Position numbers and translations under genes: made by a program. 64,000 bases of DNA, from assembly GCF_965233615.1 (NCBI RefSeq), contig NZ_OZ247495.1; one strand, written 5' to 3'. This DNA is from Pelagibius sp028280305 (GTDB lineage Bacteria; Pseudomonadota; Alphaproteobacteria; Kiloniellales; Kiloniellaceae). The notes under the pieces were generated by a model. That model ran no database searches. It saw only the letters and a program-made list of their open reading frames with translations, and was not told the origin of the DNA. Positions 1 through 9,224 of this stretch are shown here, one piece after another (positions within the stretch are counted from its first letter, which is position 1; the number at the start of each line of letters is the position of its first letter).

Positions 1-1
1 C

Positions 2-154
2 GCCATCGCCGTAGCCTGGTACGCCCTGGCGGCGCTGATCTTTGCACGGCCCCGGGTCGCGGCGGCCTACGGGCGGGCGCGGCGCTGGGTCGAGCGTATA
101 ACGGGCGCGCTTTTCGTTGGGGCAGGCCTGCGTCTGGCGACCGAGCGCTCCTGA
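2..154 (+). CDS. LysE/RhtB-family exporter, C-terminal end (partial)
   Basis: Only the last 50 codons are in the window; the gene starts upstream of base 1. The frame is open from base 2 to a TGA at 152-154. It gives a hydrophobic stretch (AVAWYALAALIF) and then the tail RRWVERITGALFVGAGLRLA, which is the usual last helix of LysE/RhtB amino-acid exporters (an inner-membrane efflux family with about six helices). It converges on the DMT transporter with a 10-base gap. Family assignment rests on this tail only, so the substrate cannot be given. Confidence 0.6.
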   Translation, partial: AIAVAWYALAALIFARPRVAAAYGRARRWVERITGALFVGAGLRLATERS

Positions 155-164
155 AAGAAGAGGT

Positions 165-1064
165 TCAGGTAGAGCCTTTCACCCGGCGTTCGCGGTACAG
201 CAGGTAGAGGCCGCTGCCCAAAACAACAGCCGCGCCGCTCAGGGTCCAGGAATCGGGCAGGTCGCCGAACACCAGAAAGCCGAGCAGGATCATGGGCACG
301 ATCTGGGTGTAGTTGAAGGGCGCCAGGATCGGTGCCGGTGCCATGCGGTGCGCGATGATCAGCATCCAGTGACCGAACCCGCCGAGGGCGCCGATGAGGG
401 CCATGAGCAGCCAGCCGGTCAGATCCGGCGCCTGCCAGACAAACGGCATGACGGGGGTCACCAGCAGCGTGCCCACCAGGGCCGTGTAGAACTGTGTCGT
501 TATCACCGAGTCGACGCCTGCCAGCTTGCGGGTGGTGATCTGGTAGAGCGCGATGGCGATGGCGGTAAAGAGCGCGAGTCCCGCGGCCCAGTGAATGAGC
601 CCGATATCCGGGCGCACCACGATCAAGACGCCGACAAAGCCGATGAAGATCGCGGCCCAGCGCCGTGGGCCGATTTTCTCGCCCAGCAAAGGCACGGAAA
701 AGAGAGCGACCAGCAAGGGAACCGAAAAGAAGATCGCCGACGTCTCCGCCAACTGCAGATACTGCAGTGCGACAAAGTTGCTGCAGGTTCCGAAGAACAG
801 CAGAAGGGAGCGGAAAATCTGAGTGCCGAGCCGCTTGGTGCGCAGCATTGCGAAGCCGTGGCGCGGCCAGAAGAGGATCAAGGCAAAAACGCAGTGTCCG
901 GTGTAGCGCGCCCAGACCACCTGTTCGGTCGGATAGAACTGCACAAGATACTTCGCCGTCGCATCCAGCCCCGCAAAAACGGTGAAGGCGGCAACCATGA
1001 GGGCAATGCCCTGCAGCGGCGCATTCACCAGCGGCTGGATATGAAGGTCTTTGGACGTCTGCAT
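165..1064 (-). CDS. DMT superfamily (EamA) transporter
   Basis: A 299-residue integral membrane protein made of two similar five-helix halves, the normal length and layout for EamA/RhaT-type drug/metabolite transporters. Hydrophobic segments alternate with short loops, for example GIALMVAAFTVFAGLDATAKYL in the first half and GWLLMALIGALGGFGHWMLI in the second. The motif ARYTGHCVFAL at the start of helix two and the short Arg-rich tail are typical. These proteins sit in the inner membrane and usually export metabolites; the substrate is unknown. No clear Shine-Dalgarno precedes the ATG at 1064. Confidence 0.85.
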   Translation of the reverse strand: MQTSKDLHIQPLVNAPLQGIALMVAAFTVFAGLDATAKYLVQFYPTEQVVWARYTGHCVFALILFWPRHGFAMLRTKRLGTQIFRSLLLFFGTCSNFVALQYLQLAETSAIFFSVPLLVALFSVPLLGEKIGPRRWAAIFIGFVGVLIVVRPDIGLIHWAAGLALFTAIAIALYQITTRKLAGVDSVITTQFYTALVGTLLVTPVMPFVWQAPDLTGWLLMALIGALGGFGHWMLIIAHRMAPAPILAPFNYTQIVPMILLGFLVFGDLPDSWTLSGAAVVLGSGLYLLYRERRVKGST

Positions 1065-1479
1065 CGAATGTCCGGGGCTGCCTCGTTTGATCAGCCGGTC
1101 CGGATCGCAGGAGACCGTACCCAGCGCGGCAGATCATGCTAGCGGCGCATTCGATGGGGCGACAGCCCCATCTCCGCAGGTCTCCCATGTCGAACTGTGG
1201 GACCCGGGTCCTGGAGACTCTGCGACACTGCCCTGCAAGACCGCTCCTCACGGGCCCCGGCTCTCTGGCCTGACGGCGGCCATCGTGATTACTATGTCTT
1301 GCTCGTGAGAGACGAGTTCAAAGGCCTCGTACCCTTTCTGCGGGTTTTTGGGCGGAACGGCGGGCAGGTTGGCGGGAAACGCCAAGATCACAATGGACGC
1401 GATTACGTATACGATGTATGTTGATTGCTAATGAAAGGACAAAGCCCGGAATCATGGGCTTTCGATAGGGGGAGGCTTT
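1065..1479. other. Intergenic region upstream of an ABC operon (415 bases)
   Basis: I see no convincing gene here. It holds an 8-base perfect stem with a GACA loop (GATGGGGC at 1153-1160, GCCCCATC at 1165-1172) without a following T-run, a small CTCGT/ACGAG hairpin at 1302-1316, and a more AT-rich stretch at 1400-1436 that is the likeliest place for the promoter of the downstream operon. A 7-base inverted repeat AAAGCCC (1441-1447) / GGGCTTT (1456-1462) lies just before the Shine-Dalgarno and could modulate translation of the ATPase gene. None of these can be assigned a function from sequence alone. Confidence 0.5.
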
Positions 1480-2547
1480 ATGGCCGACGTCGAGATTTGC
1501 GAAGTTCGCAAGTCGTTTGGCGCCACGGAGATCTTGCACGGGGTGGATATCACCATCCCGGACAAGTCCTTTACGGTTCTTGTCGGCCCTTCGGGCTGCG
1601 GCAAGTCGACTCTGCTGCGCATGATTGCCGGCCTGGAGAAGGTCACTTCCGGCGAAATCATCATCGAAGGGCAGGTGGTCAACGAGGTGCCGCCCAAGCA
1701 GCGCGATATTGCCATGGTGTTTCAGAACTATGCGCTCTATCCGCATATGAAGGTGTTCGACAACATGGCCTTCTCGCTGAAGCTGGCGAAGGTCGATCCC
1801 GAGGTGATCGAGGAAGCGGTGCACCGCGCCGCCGGCATCCTGAACCTGGAAGAATATCTCGACCGCTTTCCGCGCCAGCTTTCCGGCGGGCAGCGTCAGC
1901 GGGTGGCCATGGGCCGCGCCATCGTCCGCGACCCTCGGGTGTTTCTCTTCGACGAGCCGCTGTCCAATCTGGACGCCAAGCTACGGGTACAGATGCGCAC
2001 CGAAATTCGCGAGCTGCACCAACGTCTTCAAACGACGACGGTCTATGTCACCCATGATCAGATTGAGGCCATGACCATGGCCGATCAGATCGTGGTCATG
2101 CACGACGGCATCGTCGAACAGATCGGCGCGCCGCTGGAACTCTATGACAATCCCGCGAACGTCTTCGTCGCCGGCTTCATCGGCTCACCGGCCATGAACT
2201 TTCTGCCCGGTGCGGTCGAGCGTGGCGGGCAGGCCAAAGTGACCATGAGCGACGGAACGGCTCTGCCCCTGGCCGACGCGGCGCCGGCCGGCGACGGCCA
2301 GCCGGTGGTCTACGGGGTTCGTCCCGAACACCTGGATCTGGTCTCCGAGAAAGACGGTTTTGCCGCCGAAGTGGTGGTGGTGGAGCCCATGGGATCTGAA
2401 ACCCAGGTCCTGGTACGCCTGGACGGCCGGGAGATAACCGCCGCCTTCCGCGAGCGTCACGAATTTCACCCGGGTCAGCAGATTCATCTGCGGCCTAATC
2501 TAAGCAAGGTACATCTTTTCAGTCAGGATTCCGGCGAGAGGCTTTAG
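1480..2547 (+). CDS. ABC transporter ATP-binding protein, MalK/UgpC type
   Basis: A 355-residue nucleotide-binding subunit of a carbohydrate-type (CUT1) importer. It has a Walker A GPSGCGKS at residues 36-43, the Q-loop in VFQNYALYPHM, the signature LSGGQRQR, Walker B LFDEPLSNLD and switch-loop THDQ. After about residue 235 comes the extra OB-fold regulatory domain of MalK-like subunits (GVRPEHL, HLRPN). A strong GGGGGAGG precedes the ATG. It is the first gene of an ATPase, binding protein, permease, permease cluster, so it presumably powers that importer. The substrate (sugar, polyol or glycerol phosphate) is not readable from the ATPase. Confidence 0.93.
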   Translation: MADVEICEVRKSFGATEILHGVDITIPDKSFTVLVGPSGCGKSTLLRMIAGLEKVTSGEIIIEGQVVNEVPPKQRDIAMVFQNYALYPHMKVFDNMAFSLKLAKVDPEVIEEAVHRAAGILNLEEYLDRFPRQLSGGQRQRVAMGRAIVRDPRVFLFDEPLSNLDAKLRVQMRTEIRELHQRLQTTTVYVTHDQIEAMTMADQIVVMHDGIVEQIGAPLELYDNPANVFVAGFIGSPAMNFLPGAVERGGQAKVTMSDGTALPLADAAPAGDGQPVVYGVRPEHLDLVSEKDGFAAEVVVVEPMGSETQVLVRLDGREITAAFRERHEFHPGQQIHLRPNLSKVHLFSQDSGERL

Positions 2548-2630
2548 ACCCAGCAGCCGGGCTCCTTTATTGCCGTGTCGAAAATCATAGTCAGAACGCC
2601 AAAACAAAAAAAGGAATGGGAGGAGTAGCC

Positions 2631-3947
2631 ATGGACAAGAAGTTCACACGCAGATCGATCCTCAAGGCCACAGCGGCGACGGTCGCCGGTGCGGCTGTTG
2701 TCAGCAGCGATCTTCTGGATTGGGGCAGCGCCTGGGCGGCGGACTCGCCCTTTAAGCCGGAGGACGGCGCCAAGCTGCAGGTCCTGCGCTGGAAGCGGTT
2801 CATTCAATCCGAAGAAGATGCTTTCATGGAACTGGTGGCGGCTTTCACCAAGGCCACCGGCATCGAAGTCGAAGTGCTGAACGAGTCCATGGATGATGTG
2901 CAGCCCAAGTCTTCGGTCGCGGTCAATGTGGGCTCCGGTCCCGACCTGATCTGGGGCCTCTATTCGCTGCCGCATCTCTTCCCCAACAAGTGCACCGACC
3001 TGACCGACGTGGCCGACTATCTCGGCGGCAAGTACGGCGGCTGGGTGCCCGCGGCGGAGACCTACGGCAAGAGCGGCGACAAGTGGATCGGCATTCCGAT
3101 GTGCTTCGGCGGCAACTACATCAACTACCGCAACTCCGCCATCGAGAAGGCCGGCTTCAAGGAAGTGCCGCAGGATCTGGAAGGCTTCCTGGCCCTCTGC
3201 GAGGCTATGAAGGGCGGCGGCCTGCCCGCCGGTATGGCGCTTGGCCATGCCACCGGCGATGCCAATGCCTGGGTGCACTGGGCGCTGTGGTCGCATGGCG
3301 CGGCGATGGTCGACGAGAACGACAAGGTCATCCTCAACAGCCCGGAATCCGTGACCGCCTGCGAGTATGTGAAGAAGCTCTACGATGCCTTCATTCCCGG
3401 CACCGCGTCGTGGAACGACGGCTCCAACAACAAGGCCTTCCTGGCCGGTGAAGTCGGCCTCACCAACAACGGCATCTCGATCTATCAGAAAGCCCTGGTC
3501 GACGGCCTCGACGTTAAGGACGACATGGACCATGCCTACTATCCGGTCGGTCCGGTCGGCGTGCCGACGGAGTTCCACATCGCCTATCCGATCCTGGTGC
3601 CGACCTATTCGAAGTTCCCGAACGCCGCCAAGGCCTTCGTGACCTTCCTGATGGAGGCCGAGCAGTACAACCGCTGGCTCGAAGGGTCGGTGGCCTATCT
3701 GACCCACTCGCTGAACGCCTTCAACAGCAATCCGATCTGGACGTCCGATCCGAAGCGCGAGATCTTTGCGGAAGCGGCCAACCGCACTTTTGTGGCAGGC
3801 TACAAGGGCTCGGTCGGTCAGAAGGCGGCCTCGGCGATTTCCGAGTTCATCGTGGTCGACATGTTTGCCAATACGGCAACCGGTCAGATGTCGCCCAAGG
3901 ACGCCGTCGCCGATGCGACCAAGAAGGCAAGGCGGATCTACCGCTAA
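2631..3947 (+). CDS. Extracellular solute-binding protein, Tat-exported, ABC importer
   Basis: A binding protein of 438 residues (family 1, sugar type). I start it at 2631 because a GGGAGGAG at 2618-2625 is well spaced to this ATG; an in-frame ATG at 2616 would swallow that site. The N-terminus has a twin-arginine signal (TRRSILK followed by a hydrophobic Ala/Val stretch, likely cut near SAWA-AD), so it is probably exported folded through Tat. The mature part has the expected features of type 1 binding proteins, such as GPDLIWGLYSLPHLF and the late GEVGLTNNGIS. It lies between the ATPase and the permeases, so it should deliver their substrate. Confidence 0.9.
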   Translation: MDKKFTRRSILKATAATVAGAAVVSSDLLDWGSAWAADSPFKPEDGAKLQVLRWKRFIQSEEDAFMELVAAFTKATGIEVEVLNESMDDVQPKSSVAVNVGSGPDLIWGLYSLPHLFPNKCTDLTDVADYLGGKYGGWVPAAETYGKSGDKWIGIPMCFGGNYINYRNSAIEKAGFKEVPQDLEGFLALCEAMKGGGLPAGMALGHATGDANAWVHWALWSHGAAMVDENDKVILNSPESVTACEYVKKLYDAFIPGTASWNDGSNNKAFLAGEVGLTNNGISIYQKALVDGLDVKDDMDHAYYPVGPVGVPTEFHIAYPILVPTYSKFPNAAKAFVTFLMEAEQYNRWLEGSVAYLTHSLNAFNSNPIWTSDPKREIFAEAANRTFVAGYKGSVGQKAASAISEFIVVDMFANTATGQMSPKDAVADATKKARRIYR

Positions 3948-4048
3948 ACGAGACGGGCCGGCTTGGTCATAGGCTGCCACAGCAGGATGCTCGGGCGGTT
4001 TATGTGCCAGGCCGGCTCCCCCTCGCTTGATGCCGGGAAAGGCTAGGA

Positions 4049-5041
4049 ATGGCGGAATCGACGCTTCGAAGTGGATCGGCCGTGGTGCTGACGCCGGGTC
4101 TCTGGACCCGTCTGAACAACAACCGGAACTGGCTGGGGTTCTGGTTCATGCTGCCGGCGGCAGCGATCCTGGTGCTGTTCCTGACCTATCCCCTGGGCCT
4201 TGGGGTCTGGCTCTCCCTGACCGATGCCAGTATCGGCAATCCGGGAAAATTCATCGGCATCCTGAACTTCTACGAGAAAGAGTGCTATGGGCCCGACGAC
4301 TGTGAAATCTACGGCCTGTTCGGCGATCATGTTTTCTGGCAGTCGGTCTGGCAGACGATTTTCTATACGACTTTTGCCAGCGTAGTTAAGTTTGCCGTCG
4401 GTCTTTACCTGGCGCTACTGCTGAACAACCATCTGCCCTTCAAGGCGCTGCTGCGGGCCGTCATTCTGCTGCCCTTCATCGTGCCCACCGTGCTTTCGGC
4501 GCTGGCCTTCTGGTGGATCTACGACGCGCAGTTCTCGATCATCTCCTGGAGCCTGACCAAGCTCGGCCTCATCGATCAATACATCGACTTTCTGGGCGAT
4601 CCCTGGAATGCGCGCTGGTCGCTGATCTTCGCCAATATCTGGCGCGGCGTGCCCTTTGTCGCCATTACCCTGCTGGCCGGGCTACAGACCGTGCCGCCCT
4701 CGCTCTACGAAGCGGCGACCCTGGACGGCGCCAACCGCTGGCAGATGTTCCGTCATGTCACCTTTCCGATGCTGACGCCGATCATCGCGGTGGTGATGAC
4801 CTTCTCTGTGCTCTTCACCTTCACCGACTTCCAACTGATCTGGGCAATCACCCGCGGCGGTCCCGCCAACGCCACCCACCTGATGGCGACGCTCAGCTAC
4901 CAGCGCGCCATTCTGGGCGGCAACATGGGGGAGGGTGCGGCGATCTCGACAGCGATGATTCCCTTCCTTCTGGCCGCCATCATGGTGTCCTGGTTCGGTC
5001 TGCAGAGACGCAAGTGGCAGCAGGGAGAGACCGATGACTGA
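4049..5041 (+). CDS. ABC transporter permease, MalF/UgpA type
   Basis: A 330-residue inner-membrane permease with six predicted helices and a periplasmic loop rich in acid residues between helices one and two (about residues 70-95, with Cys residues in ECYGPDDCEIYG). The coupling-helix motif EAATLDGANRWQMFRHVTFPML is the standard EAA loop that contacts the ATPase. It overlaps the next permease by 8 bases (5034-5041), which indicates translational coupling. It forms the membrane channel of the importer together with the gene at 5034. Confidence 0.92.
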   Translation: MAESTLRSGSAVVLTPGLWTRLNNNRNWLGFWFMLPAAAILVLFLTYPLGLGVWLSLTDASIGNPGKFIGILNFYEKECYGPDDCEIYGLFGDHVFWQSVWQTIFYTTFASVVKFAVGLYLALLLNNHLPFKALLRAVILLPFIVPTVLSALAFWWIYDAQFSIISWSLTKLGLIDQYIDFLGDPWNARWSLIFANIWRGVPFVAITLLAGLQTVPPSLYEAATLDGANRWQMFRHVTFPMLTPIIAVVMTFSVLFTFTDFQLIWAITRGGPANATHLMATLSYQRAILGGNMGEGAAISTAMIPFLLAAIMVSWFGLQRRKWQQGETDD

Positions 5042-5969
5042 AGGCGCCAAACAACAGGCCAGGATGCGGGCCAAAAGCGCTGCTGCCGCTGCCAAGGCCT
5101 CGGCCAAGGACGACGCGGAAGGCATGGACTTCCTGATGACCCGCCGCACCAAGTGGGTGACGATCTACATACCGCTCTCGGTCATCGTCTTCATCCTGTT
5201 GTTTCCCTTTTACTGGATGACGCTGACGGCGCTGAAGCCCAATGCCGAACTTCTGGACATGGAAACCACCAGTCCGCTCTGGGTGGCGGCGCCGACGCTG
5301 TCGCATATCTTCCATGTGATTTTCGAAACCGATTATCCGGTTTGGATGTGGAACACCATGATGGTTTCGGTGGTGGCAACCTTCATCTCGCTGGTGGCCT
5401 CCGTACTGGCCGCCTATGCCATCGTGCGCATCCGTTACAAGGGATCGCAGTGGGTTGGTGGGCTGATCTTCCTCGCTTATCTGGTGCCGCCCTCGATTCT
5501 GTTCATTCCGCTCTCGGTCATCGTGCATGCCTACGGCTTGTTCGATACGCCCATGGCGTTGATCCTGACCTATCCGACGATCCTCATTCCTTTCTCCACC
5601 TGGCTCCTGATGGGCTATTTCAAGACCATCCCCTATGAGTTGGAGGAATGCGCCCTGATCGACGGGGCGAGCCGTACCCAGATTCTGCTGAAGATCGTGC
5701 TGCCCCTGGCGGTGCCGGGCCTGATTTCCGCCGGCATCTTCTCCTTCACGCTGTGCTGGAACGAATTCATCTACGCCCTGACCTTCATCTCCACCACCTC
5801 CAACAAGACGGTGCCGGTGGCCATGCTGTCGGAGTTCGTGGACGGCGATATCTATCGCTGGGGCTCGCTCATGGCCGGGGCCCTGCTGGGCTCGTTGCCG
5901 GTGGCGATTCTTTACTCCTTCTTCGTTGAGCATTATGTCTCTTCGATGACCGGCGCGGTGAAGGAGTAG
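5034..5969 (+). CDS. ABC transporter permease, MalG/UgpE type
   Basis: A 311-residue permease. The first 45 residues are unusual: an Ala/Lys/Met-rich cytosolic leader (KQQARMRAKSAAAAAKASAKDD) before the first helix, which CUT1 permeases usually lack. Six helices follow, with the EAA loop as EECALIDGASRTQILLKIVLPL near residue 205. Last gene of the importer operon. A short 36-base gap leads to the acetyltransferase, so read-through is possible. Confidence 0.92.
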   Translation: MTEGAKQQARMRAKSAAAAAKASAKDDAEGMDFLMTRRTKWVTIYIPLSVIVFILLFPFYWMTLTALKPNAELLDMETTSPLWVAAPTLSHIFHVIFETDYPVWMWNTMMVSVVATFISLVASVLAAYAIVRIRYKGSQWVGGLIFLAYLVPPSILFIPLSVIVHAYGLFDTPMALILTYPTILIPFSTWLLMGYFKTIPYELEECALIDGASRTQILLKIVLPLAVPGLISAGIFSFTLCWNEFIYALTFISTTSNKTVPVAMLSEFVDGDIYRWGSLMAGALLGSLPVAILYSFFVEHYVSSMTGAVKE

Positions 5970-6005
5970 CGGCTCTCCCGCCCGGCCTCACGACGGGAGG
6001 TCTAG

Positions 6006-6542
6006 ATGATTATCAGGGAAGCAGGCGAAGGCGACCTGCCCGCAGTGCTGGACATCCACCGTCAGGCCTTCGGTCAAGAAGAAGAGGCCGCGCTTGTCGA
6101 GGCCATCGTGAGAGATCCCAGTGCAGAGCCGGTGCTTTCCCTCATCGCGGTCGAGGATGACCGGCCCGTCGGGCACATCCTGTTTTCGCAGGTGGGTCTC
6201 ACTGAGTCTGCAACGCCCGTTTCCGCCGCGATCCTGGCGCCTCTGGCGGTCGTGCCCGCGGCCCAGAGCCGGGGTATCGGCGGCAAGCTGATCGAAGAGG
6301 GTGTGGCGCGGCTGGCCGCTTCCGGTGTCGATCTGGTTTTCGTGCTGGGCTATCCCGACTATTACGGCCGCCATGGCTTTGCGGCCGCGGGCCCGCAGGG
6401 CCTGGATGCGCCTTATCCCATTGCGCAGGAACACACCGATGCCTGGATGGTGCGGGACCTCGGCAAGGGCCTGGTCGGGACTGTGCGCGGCAAGGTCGCC
6501 TGCTGCGACGCGTTGGACCACCCGGCACTCTGGATCGAGTAG
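6006..6542 (+). CDS. GNAT-family N-acetyltransferase
   Basis: A 178-residue single-domain acetyltransferase. The acetyl-CoA pyrophosphate loop is visible as QSRGIGGKL (residues 87-94) after the beta strand LAPLAVVPA, and the typical late motif VLGYPDYYGRHGFAAAG follows. Its overall sequence resembles the YhbS-like group of small-molecule or protein acetyltransferases; the acceptor is unknown. GGGAGG lies 6 bases before the ATG. It sits 36 bases after the permease and 77 bases before the amidohydrolase. Confidence 0.88.
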   Translation: MIIREAGEGDLPAVLDIHRQAFGQEEEAALVEAIVRDPSAEPVLSLIAVEDDRPVGHILFSQVGLTESATPVSAAILAPLAVVPAAQSRGIGGKLIEEGVARLAASGVDLVFVLGYPDYYGRHGFAAAGPQGLDAPYPIAQEHTDAWMVRDLGKGLVGTVRGKVACCDALDHPALWIE

Positions 6543-6619
6543 GGAAAAGAAAGCTCCCTTCACCTGCGCGACGACGCTAGATTGGAGCCCCTGTTTCCCA
6601 TCAGACTTGGAGTTTTGGG

Positions 6620-7477
6620 ATGTCCGTCCCTTCGTCCGAAGCAAAACTGCGCCTTGTCGCCCCCCGGGCGGAACCGGTGCCGGTGGTCTTCGACAGCCCG
6701 CACAGCGGCAAGGCCTATCCGGCGGATTTCGGCAGCATCGCGCCCATGGCGGTGCTCAGGCGTTCGGAAGATGCCTTCGTTGACGAACTTTACAGCGCGG
6801 CGCCGGATCACGGCGCACCGCTGATCGCGGCGGAGTTTCCGCGCATCTATATCGATCCGAACCGCGACCTCGTCGATCTGGATCCGGCAATGCTGGATGG
6901 CCCCTGGGCGGAGCCGGTGGTGCCGAGCCGCAAGACCGAACTCGGCGTCGGTCTGATCTGGCGGCTGATGCCGCCGGATGCGCAGATCTACGACCGCCTG
7001 CTCAGCGTTGCCGAGGTACAGCGCCGGATCGACACCTGCTGGCGGCCCTATCATGCCGCCGTGGCCGGGGCGATCGACGACGCCCATGGCCGTTTCGGCG
7101 AGGTCTGGCACATCAACTGTCACTCCATGCCGGCCATGGGCAACAGCGGCACCGAGGACGGGCCGGTGGCGCGCGCGGAATTCGTGCTCGGTGATCGCGA
7201 CGGCACGACCTGCGATCCCGCCTTTACCGCTTTCGTCGCCGACCAGCTCAGAGATCTCGGCTATCAGGTGAAGCTCAACGAGCCCTATAAGGGGGTGGAA
7301 CTGGTGCGCCGCTACTCCGATCCCGCGAAGGGCCGCCACAGCCTGCAGGTGGAAATCAACCGCAAGCTCTACATGGATGAAGAGCGTATCGAGCGGAATG
7401 GCGGGTTTTCAACGCTCAAGGCGAACATGGACCGGCTTATCGCTGCAATCTGCGCTTATGCCCGGGACCGGGCCTAA
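6620..7477 (+). CDS. N-formylglutamate amidohydrolase family protein
   Basis: A 285-residue cytosolic hydrolase of the FGase family. The N-terminal motif VVFDSPHSGKAYPADF and the later VWHINCHSMPAMG, with metal-binding His residues, are diagnostic, and LQVEINRKLYMDE closes the domain. The family removes formate from N-formyl-L-glutamate, the last step of one histidine-degradation route, but there are no hut genes nearby, so the real substrate could be another N-acyl amino acid. It ends 91 bases before the HtrA gene. Confidence 0.85.
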   Translation: MSVPSSEAKLRLVAPRAEPVPVVFDSPHSGKAYPADFGSIAPMAVLRRSEDAFVDELYSAAPDHGAPLIAAEFPRIYIDPNRDLVDLDPAMLDGPWAEPVVPSRKTELGVGLIWRLMPPDAQIYDRLLSVAEVQRRIDTCWRPYHAAVAGAIDDAHGRFGEVWHINCHSMPAMGNSGTEDGPVARAEFVLGDRDGTTCDPAFTAFVADQLRDLGYQVKLNEPYKGVELVRRYSDPAKGRHSLQVEINRKLYMDEERIERNGGFSTLKANMDRLIAAICAYARDRA

Positions 7478-7531
7478 CATGAACAAGAGTTAATCCCGCG
7501 GCAAGGCGACGGTAACGCCCGGCCCCCACGT

Positions 7532-7560
7532 CCTCAGCAGCTTTTGAACCTGCTGAGGAG
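7532..7560 (+). promoter_or_regulatory. Hairpin covering the ribosome-binding site of the HtrA gene
   Basis: A 9-base perfect inverted repeat, CCTCAGCAG (7532-7540) and CTGCTGAGG (7550-7558), with a 9-base loop. The 3' arm contains most of the GAGGAG Shine-Dalgarno (7555-7560), 8 bases before the ATG at 7569. Folded, the site would be closed to ribosomes. That it acts as a translational switch is inference. Confidence 0.55.
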
Positions 7561-7568
7561 ATAGCATT

Positions 7569-9122
7569 ATGGTTCCCGTTTGGGCCCAAATCCCTGGGTT
7601 TCCGCGCCAAACCGAAGGCCTGGCTTCGGGGGCACGGCGCTCTCCCCTGACGCTGATGGCCGTGGCGGGTCTCTCTCTCGCCCTTATCGCCGGCTCCATA
7701 AATCCCGCCGACGCCCGGCCGGCACCGGCAAGCTTCGCCGATCTGGTCGAAGACGTGGCGCCGGCGGTGGTGAACATCGCCGTGGTTCAGCGCGGTGAAG
7801 TCAGGGCCCAGGGACCGCGGTCGATGCCGGATGACCTGCCCTTCGGAAACGATCCCAACCTGCGTGAATTCTTCGAAAGGTTCTTTGGACCCGGTGGCCG
7901 CCCCGACGGCAACCAGGCCGAGCCTCGGCGCCCGCGCCAGGGGGCGGGTTCCGGCTTCATCATCGATGCCGAGGGCTACGTCGTGACCAACAACCACGTG
8001 ATCGATGGAGCCGATGAGATCACGGTCACCCTGAAGGACGGTGCGTCCTACGAGGCGGAGCTGATCGGTGCCGATCCCCGCACCGATCTTGCCTTGTTGA
8101 AAGTCGATGCGGAAGGACCCCTGCCGTTCGTCGAGTTCGGTGAGTCGGACGGCCTGCGCCCGGGTGACTGGGTAGTTGCAGTCGGCAGCCCCTTCGGTCT
8201 CGGCGGCTCGGTAACCGCCGGTATCGTGTCGGCACGCGGCCGAGACCTGCCCGGCGGCAGTCTGATCGACTTCATACAGATTGACGCGCCGATCAACCGT
8301 GGGAACTCCGGCGGCCCGACCTTCGACACGGAAGGCGCGGTTATCGGTGTGAACACGGCGATCTATTCGCCCAACGGTGGCAGCGTGGGTATCGGCTTTG
8401 CCATTCCCTCCAACCTCGCCAGCCGGATCGTCGACGACCTGCGGGACGACGGCAAGGTCGAGCGGGGCTGGCTGGGCGTCCGTATCCAGCCGGTTACGCC
8501 CGACATCGCCGAAGGATTCGGCATGGCTGCTGCCGAAGGCGCCTTGGTTGCCGCCGTCGAGCCGGACAGCCCGGCGGCGAAGGCCGGTCTGCGCGCCGGG
8601 GACGTGGTCACGGCCTGGGACGGCAAAACCGTCGTCCGGGTGAAGGACCTGAGCCAGTTGGTGGCCGAGACCCCGGTGGACAAGGCCACGTCGATGCAGG
8701 TCTGGCGCGACCGGGAGCCTTTGGAACTGACGGTCGTCACCGGCGCGGTGCCGGGTGAGGAGCAGGTCTCCGGTTTACCGGGCCCGCAGTCCGGGGCCGC
8801 GGAAGACCCCGCTGAAGCCGAGCTTGGCGATACCGGTGTGACGGTGACGTCCCTCGACGAGGAAGCGCGTGAAACCCTGGGGCTGACGGAGTCCGACAGC
8901 GGTGTTGTCATCGTCGATATCGCCCCGGACAGCCCGGCCGCCCGGAGCGGGCTGCAGCGCGGCGACGTGATCCGCAGCATCACCCTGGAACCGGTAAAGA
9001 CGCCGTCGGAGGCTGTGGACCGCATCGAGGCTTTGCAGGAAGCCGGCGAATCGGTTGCGACGATCAAAGCTGTGCGCCGTGGCAGTGAGAGCTTCTTCGC
9101 TCTGCGTTTGTCCCAGGCATAA
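7569..9122 (+). CDS. degP: Do/HtrA-type periplasmic serine protease (DegP/DegQ/MucD-like)
   Basis: A 517-residue envelope protease and chaperone that degrades misfolded periplasmic proteins. A signal segment lies at about residues 27-42, set back behind a 25-residue leader, with likely cleavage near ADA-RP (residue 49). The catalytic triad is complete: His143 (VVTNNHVIDGADE), Asp173 (DPRTDLALLKV) and Ser247 (INRGNSGGP). Two PDZ domains follow (roughly 290-390 and 430-515), and the second holds GVVIVDIAPDSPAARSGL. Length and architecture are normal for the family. It is followed by a two-component pair on the same strand after about 255 bases, as in many Proteobacteria where HtrA and an envelope-sensing kinase are linked. 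The symbol denotes the family, not orthology. Confidence 0.93.
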   Translation: MVPVWAQIPGFPRQTEGLASGARRSPLTLMAVAGLSLALIAGSINPADARPAPASFADLVEDVAPAVVNIAVVQRGEVRAQGPRSMPDDLPFGNDPNLREFFERFFGPGGRPDGNQAEPRRPRQGAGSGFIIDAEGYVVTNNHVIDGADEITVTLKDGASYEAELIGADPRTDLALLKVDAEGPLPFVEFGESDGLRPGDWVVAVGSPFGLGGSVTAGIVSARGRDLPGGSLIDFIQIDAPINRGNSGGPTFDTEGAVIGVNTAIYSPNGGSVGIGFAIPSNLASRIVDDLRDDGKVERGWLGVRIQPVTPDIAEGFGMAAAEGALVAAVEPDSPAAKAGLRAGDVVTAWDGKTVVRVKDLSQLVAETPVDKATSMQVWRDREPLELTVVTGAVPGEEQVSGLPGPQSGAAEDPAEAELGDTGVTVTSLDEEARETLGLTESDSGVVIVDIAPDSPAARSGLQRGDVIRSITLEPVKTPSEAVDRIEALQEAGESVATIKAVRRGSESFFALRLSQA

Positions 9123-9224
9123 GACTATCGCAACAGGTTCGGGCCGCCGCTCTCCTTGAAGTTGCCTTCGGCAGCTTCAGCGGCCCGGAGCTGCTCTCGG
9201 TGGGACACGTAGTCCCGCAGGCGA

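Noticed and set aside
1153..1172. The GATGGGGC/GCCCCATC hairpin as a terminator.
   Set aside because: No T-run follows on either strand, and no transcript is expected to end here.
2544..3980. A 478-codon minus-strand frame opposite the binding-protein gene.
   Set aside because: It mirrors the real gene with its Tat signal and good ribosome-binding site; its His/Arg/Gly-rich composition is typical of a shadow frame.
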